NCBI GenBank assembly: GCA_026182355.1
Contig: JAPFBL010000104.1
Location: 1,171,501-1,235,500, forward strand
DNA length: 64,000 nt
Source: Hermatobates lingyangjiaoensis
Lineage: Eukaryota; Arthropoda; Insecta; Hemiptera; Hermatobatidae
Reading direction: 5' to 3'
The notes under the pieces are model-generated. The model searched no databases. It saw only the letters and a list, made by a program, of their open reading frames with translations, and had not been told where the DNA came from. The stretch's first letter is position 1; the number at the start of each line of letters is the position of its first letter. This document shows, piece after piece, positions 47,576 to 58,200 of the stretch. A program made the translations under genes and the position numbers.

Positions 47576-47581
47576 TTTATT
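47576..47581 (-). terminator. Candidate polyadenylation signal of DDX18
   Basis: AATAAA on the minus strand, 26 bases after the proposed stop codon (47,607-47,609). The position is short but acceptable for a 3' UTR and supports the proposed last exon. Confidence 0.5.
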
Positions 47582-47606
47582 ATATATTGTTAATAGAAAT
47601 ATATAC

Positions 47607-47683
47607 CTAAGTAGAGATCACAGATGGCAAATGTTTTGCTAAAAACTTATTCTTGACTTTTTCTGCTTTTTTTGCGTTTATAT
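47607..47683 (-). CDS. DDX18: DDX18 exon I: proposed last exon
   Basis: Acceptor ttaaatctcag before 47,683; stop TAG at 47,607-47,609. It keeps the phase left by exon H and encodes [20 protein letters not shown] then SVIST. DL followed by NIN fits the conserved DLNVN-like junction, and a lysine-rich tail is typical. The glycine-rich GGGGFGY block of many animal DDX18 proteins is absent, so another small exon between H and I, or a different last exon, remains possible. Confidence 0.55.
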
Positions 47684-50600
47684 CTGAGATTTAAATAAGG
47701 ATCAATAGAACAAATAGAATGAACAATACAAAATACATATAAATTCATATACAAAGGACATGCAGATTACCTTGTGTATTTGTTTAGTAAAGTCTCAAAC
47801 TATAGAAACTGTAATTTCGTTGTACTTTCTTAATATGTTTCAAAAACTACTATAGAGGAAATTATTTTATGAAATAATAGGTAAATGGTTAATCAGTTCC
47901 CATCGAAATACATAGGCAAGTAACTTCAACAGTCTGCAGGTTGAAAACTCTTCTGGATTCTCAACGGACGACTATTCTGGGACTTAAACGAGGAATATTC
48001 TCTTAGGATATAATAGATAAATGCTAATCTATTCTAATCACAACACAGAGACAATAGGTCGTACGTTTCTTTACCTACTGGTAGAAGTCGAGGCTTGTGG
48101 TTACCTCTCGTTCGATGCAGGGACCTTACTACTGTAGATCACTGCTATTCACACAGAGACGGTCAAACAGCCCCAGTTCACCAAAGTTACCCGTAATGGG
48201 TCCAGAAATACAGACAACAAAAGTCTAACACCAAACAAATAACAAATGATAACCCCATGCACAGATGTACGGCATCACTCCTTTTCTCAGGGTAACGATA
48301 AGCTTTAATCTTCAGTCGGGTAGAACACCGGATTTAAAGACCCTATAGAATCCACCTGTAGGGGCAGTGGGCTAGCTGGTCTCCCAGTAGAAGAACCCTG
48401 CTGAATAACTGGACTTCAAGAGGCTAGAGTATCAGGAGGAGGGCCCCACGTAAGTGAGAAGCCCCTGAACTCTATTTCCGCACATTCACAGAATGGTGAA
48501 TGACTAACCAGAATCTACCAGTAGGTGTAGTGCCTCAGCTGATCATCAGATTGAAGAACCCAGTCAGACAAGTGGATATCAAGAGATGGTATCAAGAGAT
48601 CCATCCCATATAATTGAGGGCTTCCTGATCCCGTTTACACTCATTTCTATCACAACAGAGTGGCGAATGGCTAACCATAATCCACGCATCATAAACTACC
48701 TTCCAAGCAGGTACTGTTTCTTTGTACCTGTTATCACTGGTCACGTGTAATAAAGGATGGATACCATTTATCAAGATATGCTTATATAAAACATGTCCTT
48801 ACAAATTACTTATTTTAATATGCAGGTAACCTGGCGAGCGGATAACTGTTTCTTCCGAGAAGATAAGACACAGCTCCCTTTAAGCTAGTCAGACGCAGAA
48901 AAAAAGTTGTTTGTGTATTTAAGGATATATGATTGAAAGTACAAGCAGAGGCTATGACTGAATACACAAAATAAAACTGATAGTACAAAACAAAGAAACC
49001 ACAAAAGTAATATTACACTGAAAACTTCAAAAATATTTATAAAAATACATCATGACCTCACACATTGTATTTCTTTAGGTTAGATCATTGAGTACCAGGG
49101 AAATAGTTTAGGGAAGCCCTCAATTCTTCTTTTCCATGAAAGGCAATATTTAGAGCCGAACATTTTGGGAAAAAGTGCTGTTGTTTAATATAGTACTAGT
49201 TAAATAAAAACCGTTTACAACAATAACTCAACGACCAACGAATATATCCGCGCACTATAGTGCACGTCGTAACTAGCAGTTCCAGACCAGAGGCCTTCTA
49301 CTGCTTGCTTACTGTGCTACCATAACTTGTAATGTCAGTAATTCATGTCAGATATAAGTTCGTCTGTGCAGTAAAGATGTCGTATTCGCGGTCATGTGGT
49401 CTTGTTGAGGTCATGGTTTTCAAAGTTTTTAGTCATCAGTTGGAAAAGTAGTCAGATAGTCATTGGATGAAGTAATTGTTCAGTGAGGTTGAGGAAGGTT
49501 GGTGGCAGGATTTAGAGTTTGTACCAGGAGGTTTGGATGAGTAGAAAGTTTGTTGTCTTCATTGGTAGTAAGTCGAGTGATGTAACTATCTATGGATTCC
49601 ATTTTCAAGTCATGGTGAATATCAACATTACGGGTGTACCAAGGAGCCCTGGCTATAAGGCGGACAATAACTCCTAGTCTTTACTGCTTTTGTATACTGG
49701 CAGACGTTATTTAAGAACTTTAGGTAACATTTTTGTCATCTGACCGTTTCTAGGTTACGTAAAACTAAGTTAACAATAATTCTGTTTTTTTTTTTGAACG
49801 AAGATTAATTTTAGTAAGAGTAAAGTAATTGTATGTAATCAAGTCTATGTAGATTCTATTTTACTAAAAGATTGTAATAGGTCAAAATAATTTCACTTTT
49901 AGGAGCAATGATGTTATTATGTATTAAGAGGTTAAGTTCCAACCCTAACCACGATGAGAAGAGAACAATTCTACATTAGAATGTATTAACAGCATACAGC
50001 CATCTCATGATACCTGTGTACATGGGTAGTACACATTTCTATTGTAGAATATAAATTCTGTTTTCAACTCTTAGAATTTTTGTCAAAAACCATTGGAACA
50101 CTACTTTCGATCAAACAACCACAAAGTAAAAGTCAATTAAAAAAGGATACTCAGATCAACATTGGGAGGACTGGTGAAACCAAATGATTTTGCAACAGTG
50201 GCCAGGTCAAGAGAGTTGATGTCAAAAGAGTCTTTGAGATGATGGGCGTTGTAGGCTCTCACATACGACCTAAAGGCATCCTTCGCTGACTGCCTGAGGG
50301 CGTAATTCGAGGTAATCAGTTGTTCTAGCTTTAACAGAGTCATATACACGATAGAGAGAACTATTAACAAATTAACAATACAAACATATCTCAATGGCAT
50401 ATATTATTGCCATAATGCCAAATTATGGCATTATTGCCAAAACGAGTCCCTATATTTTTTACTAACTATTCATTTATCTTTATGTGTTTTCAAATCTTCA
50501 AATATTTGCAGCCAGTTTAAGCCATTATAATGTTTTATTATTGTCGTCTAGGTCTTGTCTGGGGATATTCTTATTATGGTGTTCTATTCTGTGTCTCTTA

Positions 50601-53600
50601 ACAGCTTAACTTTGTAGGTGTGCGATGCGCTTAACGATGCACCTGAAAAGTGGATTAATCAAAAGGCACACCACCGAACACCACATAAGAGTTATTGCAG
50701 GGTACTATATAAATTATATACCTTTGGTTCCTTTAAGACCTAGTTTGCCACATTGTTTAATCCACCTCTTTTTATTTTCTGATGACAGTTATGACAAACA
50801 TTCAAACTGTCAAAAGGGATTTTCGTGTTTTTTTTGTTTGTTTTTTTTTTTGAATCCCCAGTGTATTTCAAAAATTATACATATTTACTCATAACATTAA
50901 ATTTTAAATTAAAATTACCAAAGGCTGAATATCTGGAGCCTTATTCCAAAAGAAGTCGAACTCGTTAAGAGGAACTCTTGCATGTTTAAGATAACGAAGA
51001 AATGTTAGTTCTTCAGGTCTTAACACGAGTAGACCACTTCCAACACCTCCTTCACCTCTAGCGGTCCTTCCCACTCGGTGGATATACTCCTGATGAAAGA
51101 GAAAAACCATTGCTTACTCTAGACATACTACGCTTCCTTTTCAAAACTCGATAAAGTATACAAATGCTGAAAAGAACTGATTTTAAATATTCAAAGATTC
51201 TAAAATATTTATTTAAAAAAAAGTCAATAATCAGTAAGCTTACTGCAATGTCTGATATATTTTCCTCTTATTTCATTATTATCCTGTGACCAGGGGAAAA
51301 TTTCAACAAAAGTTATTCACTAATCATAGTTCATGCCAAAATTAAAAAAAAAAACAATATGAAATAATTATTCAAATAACAGAAAAGTTGTTATTAATTA
51401 AGTTAAGGAAGTCATCTACCTTTGGATCGTCAGGAGGATCAAACTGAAGTATCCAGTCTACAGCGGGTATGTCCAGACCTCTGGCTGCCACGTTTGTACA
51501 CAACAGAGTACCTTTTTCAGCGTTGCAAAATTGGAAAAATGTACTGGTTCTCTGACTTTGCTTTTGTTTACCCTGAACCGTAAAAAATATTTTAAGGAAT
51601 ATATGAAGAATAAAGTGATGAACATGGTTTCTTGAATAAGTAAATGAAAGTGTTCAAATTATAAATAAATTAAAAGCCTGAAAAAATAAAGTTTTTTATA
51701 TTCAATTACTTTGATTTTATATCTATTATTCAATTATTTGTCATTATTTCTCTGAATTTACGATAACAATTTAAATTGATAAATTACCAAACTTAATTCC
51801 AATCTAACGTTTCCTTTTTTTTTTTTTTATTTTTGAAGGTGTAAATCCAATTGGTGTGTTTGTATAGAACATTCATGAACTCTTACAAGATGTGTTCATT
51901 ACAGAAACTGTGATTCAATAACAAAAAAAAAAGGAACCGTTAGATTCAATTATTCAATTCAATATTATATTTAATGTTTTGACAATATTACTTCATCTAT
52001 ATATTGTAAAGAGAGTGTTAAGAAATACACATTAGTGCATAATGGATGTCAGTGCAAAGCAGAAGGTATCCTCTTTTAGAGAACGTGTCTGCATAAACAA
52101 AAAGGCCTCATAAATAACTCACCAGGTCGATTGCAAGCACAGGGCGAATGACTAACCTTTGTGAGAAAATGTCAACACAGTGAAATGCGAGAATTTTTCA
52201 ACAGCGTATTCATTTATTGGACATACTACATTTAAGGATGATAATATTGTAAAAAAATGGTAACAGTCTGCATTCAACTTTAATCTAGTAATACTCGTTA
52301 TCATAAATAATAAACAATCAAGTCAATTAATTGATTTATGCTAATGTGAATATTACACTTTATCAATTATGATAACAATTTAATTGGCATGTTTTTTAGA
52401 ACAATTCAGGAACTCTTAAAAGATGTGTTGATTACAGGAACTTTGATTCAATACCGAAAAGAAAGAAACGTTAGAATGAAATTAAGAGTACTTATTTATC
52501 AATTTAAATTGTCATCAAAAATGGAGACAAATAATGATGACTAATGAGTAAGAAGGAAACATTGATTAAAATTTATAATTAATCAAATAATTAAATAGAA
52601 CAAAAGGCATAAGTATTCTTATGTAATTTGATTCTTTTCAGTTAGGTGCTGAATAGCTTAGTCTATTGATATTATAATAATACAATTTTTATTATCTTCA
52701 TATATCAATTACTTTATTTGATTAATATCTCAATTTTTAAAAGAAATCTAATTGTAATAAATTAAATATTGTTAAATACATGCATATTAATATTATTACC
52801 AGTGACATTAGTATGATTAATACACAGTATTTTATTAATACGGCAAACCGTCATACCTCGTACGATGATGTTGGAGTCGTTGGAGCGCTTTCGGACGTTG
52901 TCCATCTTCAATCTGCGGTTTGCCGTATTAATAATATAAATTAAAATAATATAATATATAAAATAATATAAATTAAATATTGTTACTTCAAGATATTAAT
53001 AAAATGTATGTAAACAAATCTGACCGATAACTGCAGGTAGAACATAATAGTTTCCCTCAGGTTAGGTTAGGTTCCAGTGGCAGCCCCACGAGGGAACAAA
53101 CATTGCCCAAATATTCACTCTTAGTGATACCATACAAAGAAGACTTATTTTACATTGGGATTCCTAAATTAATAACTCCTACATTCCTAATTCCTAAATT
53201 TTGGCTAACTCAAGTTTAATTAGAAGTAGGGGTCTTTAACGAGTACCTGACATCGTACAGGAACGGGACCGACAGCTTAACGTATTCTTCGAGGAACGAC
53301 GTGCTCAGATTTATTCAACTCCCACGTGAATAAATAAATCTAGGCCCAGAATGGATATTGAAGCTGCCCACCTATCATTACCCTTACCCTATAAGTGTTA
53401 AGATTGCATCTTTATTAATATTTTCCATACAATTCGCAGACTGAAAATAGTATAATGAGTAAAATAGTATATCAGTAAGTGTATCATTTTCTTGGTCACA
53501 ATAAATTCAGGAATAACAGCAAGAAGCAGAGGTCATTGAGGGTTGGAAGTTATAGTTGTATGGCACAATCATAGCTGCACGAAAAATTGAGTCCTACGAC

Positions 53601-55205
53601 AGCAGATAGTTATAAAAATCAAGAAATAATTATATATTATTTCTAGTTCGTTTTGTAACCATCTGTTAACTGTTGACAACTTATATGCAAAATTCTGAAA
53701 TAAACATTTTATAAATAATATGAATATTATCACAGTGAGTAAGAGTACTTAGAAATATACACTAGTAGGTACTTAATGGATTCAGTGCAAAACTGAAGGT
53801 GTGATCTTTTATATAACGGGTCAATATTATTGCTATAGAATTAATATTAATGGAAAAGAGTTTTCCTCTTTCGTGGGGGAATCTGAGTGATTTCTTCCTC
53901 ATTCAAGAAAAAAACACCTGAACAATAGAATGAATATAATATTTGAAAATTTAAAAGAACCAACTGAAGTCAATCAAACTACGGAGAGCTTCTGACGGAA
54001 CCATAGTGTACGTATGTGATGTATCCTGGAATTCAGTTTCGTATCAATAAGAGGATTCTAAAGTTTTACTAGCAAGTGGATTCCCAAGTAACACATGGAA
54101 TATTTTTAAATGAAATACTTATACTTAGGGCACAAGAAGGTGACAATGAAAAAGATATTAATTTCTAAATAAAATGTATTTATAGGTTAACAAAAGACAT
54201 TTTATTTAGGAATTAATTAATATCTGTTCCACTGTCATCTTCTTGTGTCCTAGGTATAAGTATTTCATTTAAAAATATTCCATGTGTTACTTGGGAGTAA
54301 CACATATTTTTTTTACATATGTATAAACCCTATTTATACATTTTTCCTATGCCAAAACTTAACTATGAAAACTTACAAGAAAACGAAACCTTTACATTTT
54401 CCAATGATTGTTTTGAACGTTTTCATTTTCTGTCTTGCTAAAGTTGGATCTTCTTTAGTTACCTTAAGACTAAATCAACGCAGGGATTTCACTCCCCAAC
54501 CCAGCACTGGTCTAATGTTGTGTTACAGAAGGAGACAAAAACGACACTTTTCTCTTTAAAACGCAAAAACTTTGGAGACCACTGCTGTGTCATATCAACC
54601 TAAATAGATTGAAAATAGGAAACAGAAACAGAGGTCTCTAGTTCTGTTATTCTTATTTATTTTTTAAACTGTTTATTTAATTTTATTTGAACATTACTCA
54701 GACATAAGAAAAAGATAAAAATCGTATTTACACAGAACATGCAAAATCTTGTAAGAGAAAGATACTGACGTGGATACACATGACCTTCAGATCGATGTAG
54801 TTTAAGAGTTCGTAGTAAAATTTGACCGCCAAACAGGAGCTCAAGAACACCATAACTTTCTTTGTTCTATTCTTTCTTAAAAATGTAAACAAAAGCAAGA
54901 ATCGCTTTTCTGACGGACACACAACATAACCTGTTAAAACATGAAATTATACAGCCAAATATGAAGTTATAATATGATCATTATAAAATATAAAATAAAG
55001 ACAGTATTATGGTCACCACTATTATAATGTTAAACATTGTACACAGAGAATCAAATGAATGACAATTTACAGTAAAATACAGAAAGAAAAATAACAGAAA
55101 AACATACAGTATAAATAACTATTAGAGTAGTAAAAGGTATAAATAAATGAGGCAGAATAACAAAAAAACAGAACAGGAAAAGAGATAATGAGGGAGAGTA
55201 AAGTA

Positions 55206-55243
<38 letters not shown>

Positions 55244-58200
55244 AAGGAAAATACCTCTTTCCTCTCTCTCTCTCTGTCTTTGTAACTTTTCTCCTTCCAT
55301 TCCCTACGTTTCTTTAAACGCTTATTGAAACGTTCACGTTCAAATCTCTTCCAAGTCATCCCTTGACACACCACTTAACTGACCACGACCAGTTAAAGAG
55401 TTGAAATATTTAAAAGTGAGTTGTATTATATTGTTTTTCTGTTTATTAAAGCCACAGACAGACTTTTCTTTTGAATATGTAAACAGTGTACCAGAAAATT
55501 AAGGCTTTCAACAATTATTAAATATTTGAAAAAATACACACTAACTTTTTTATTTTCCATTATAATGTTGAACGTTTTCAAAATGAGAATTGAGAGAAGA
55601 AACTATTTATTTATTTTCTATCTTTATGGAGTTCATATTACTGAATATTTTAGAACAGAACTGCAGATACCTGACAGACTGCAGGTATGTCCTTTAGCGA
55701 TGCATAATTCTCTGACGCATCTTCGATTTACTCAGACCAAACGATAACAGTCATCTGCCTGTTAGCAAACTCCAATTCGCTGGGAGAGTTTTTTATTAAC
55801 ATGTTAATATCTTAATAAAAAAACTCTCCCAGGTAATCGAGGTGATTACCCAATTAACCCTGTTATCTTATTCATCTATCCTAAAAATGTTGATTTAACC
55901 ATTTCCAAACTTTTCATTCATAATATGATTGTGCCTCACTCAATCCAAAGTGAACAGAAAATAAAAGTGTAAAAAGGGAGTTATCTATGCCACAGCTTGT
56001 ATTACTAACAACCTCTATGACCTACTATGACCGTATTTAGAAGTTGCTACAAAGAATGAATAAATAGTTTTCAAGTTTGAGTGAATGTCGAATACACTTA
56101 GCAGTGCATAGGTTCTGCTGTATACATTTTGACTGCGCAGCTAGAAAACATAATACAATTCTGTTTAGTTGAATATATTCGCACATATGACTACCAATCA
56201 GACTTCAACAGCAGTATTTGTGCAGTTTAGTGGTCTATGTGGACCCTAGCAGTTCATGGGACAATCTGACCGGCACACAAAGGAATAATGATAACTTGTG
56301 GTTTTGGGACAAGATTTCAGTGGAGCATTGATAAATTTTATTCTGCGTGAATGCCACAAGCGATGCGTAAACTGGATAGTAGGTGACAACATTGTCTGGA
56401 TTAGATCTTTGGATGAACTGTTGAATATGAATCAATTTACTGAATGAGGATAACGATTCTCACTTAAGAACTGTTATTTACAATAACATTGGCTAACAAA
56501 AAAAAAAAAAAAAATATCATGGTGCCTAAGATGTTTTAACTGTTTTTACCTAATTTAAGGCCACTAATTCAAAATGCTGTCACTTTGCCTCTATCAGGTA
56601 TAGTTTTTCTGCTATGGCATACCCCTCTTTCTAGGAAGGCGACAGCTACAATCGAGACAGACAAATCGAAGAAATAATACTTTTATGTAACTTTAAGACA
56701 CATTTTCATTAACAACACCATAATATTTCAATACACGTACAAATATGTATGCAATACATTTGGATTTCAACGTATATTCCACGCAAATGTAGCAAAACAC
56801 ATTTAATTTCTTTATGCAACGTCACCTAGGAGAGGATGTAGCCATGCTTAATTTTTACTGCTCCAATCTGCACGCAAGTAAAGGTTTGTGATGTCATAAT
56901 CATTAAGATTGATCACAATAACAATCTACAATTGTAATTATGACGCTAGACATTGAAAATTACAGATTACGTACCAATACAACAGTTTGGGGGTGGTTTT
57001 ATGCGATTACTTATTTGCAAATGAAAATTCGTAGAAAATTAATTCTTAATTAATTACCTGTTATGTTGAAAAATCATCATAAAAATGAAATGGTTGGTGA
57101 GTACGGGAACACTGGATGCAAGGGATTCGTGAAAGAAGAGTCAACTGGAACCTGTTTCTTAGTTCCAGAAGCAAGTGAAATATTTTCATGAAATAATTGT
57201 TGTGGCACAACGCATTAAAAGAAAAGAGGAAAAGGAATAAAAAATGGTAGGAAATTATTTTTTTGTTTTGGTAATCAGTAAAAAGCCTTATTTCTTTACA
57301 TTAGATGTCTAGAAGTCTACTGGACCGTTTTAATAAATCATTTATTGCATACTTTTTCAGTAAAATCAATTTAACTTCGAATGTAAAATATCGTAAACAA
57401 AACTATGTCATTATTAATTTAAAATACCTTGCTTTAGTCCAGAAACTGTAGCAGAAGGTTTCCTACTATCCACGTCAACCAGATATGGTTCAGAGTTTAT
57501 CGCCAATATTTTCAGGTCTTCTGTCTTCTGCGTTGTTGTGGCACTAAACATCATGGTCTGTCTTTTTTCTGCAAGTAGAAGGTAAAGTTCATTTTCAAAA
57601 CTTAAAATAATATGCTTCAAAACAATAGAACTTAGGTAACAATTAAGAGTTCCTTTATAAAATTAGCAACGTTCCAAATCGATCGAACGACTGCAACAAA
57701 AGTATACGAGTTAAGACGGTTTATTCGTTTCTTAATATAGCTTACACTAATATCTATGCTACTAACATTATTCAGGTACAGATAGTGCAAACTGATATTT
57801 AACAACAGATAGTGCTTGGGTGACTCACTTGGCAATATTCTGATAATTTGCTTCATTTCTTCTTCAAATCCAATTTCCAGTATTCTATCTGCTTCGTCAA
57901 TGACGAGACAGAACAAATTTTTAAACATGAATCCGGATGTATTCTGAAGATGGTCTAGCAATCTCCCTGGAGTTGCCACGAGAATATTCACTCCTGTGGG
58001 TAACAAATGTTATATACTATTTAAAATATAAACAAATTATACAAAACTAAAATATTAAGAAATAATGTATTATTCAAAACTAATTTAACTTTTTATTCTG
58101 AATGCCGTTTCTTATCAGATATACAGTTCGCAATTTGCATCCTGAATTTTAGTGTTCTGCTCACATGGTAAAACACCCAGGTTTTTTATACAACATAGTA

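Noticed and set aside
50137..50150. DDX18 ending at the stop at 50,137
   Set aside because: A usable donor (CTGA|GTATCC) right after the conserved VDL and a phase-matching, lysine-rich exon with a nearby AATAAA make splicing more likely, though not certain.
55051..55374. 107- and 77-codon frames with RERERE and SLSLSL
   Set aside because: They are artefacts of the (AG)n and (TC)n tracts in a DDX18 intron.
55780..55832. MicroRNA precursor
   Set aside because: The 20-bp stem is perfect and AT-rich with a 12-base loop; length and bulge pattern are not typical, and there is no further evidence.
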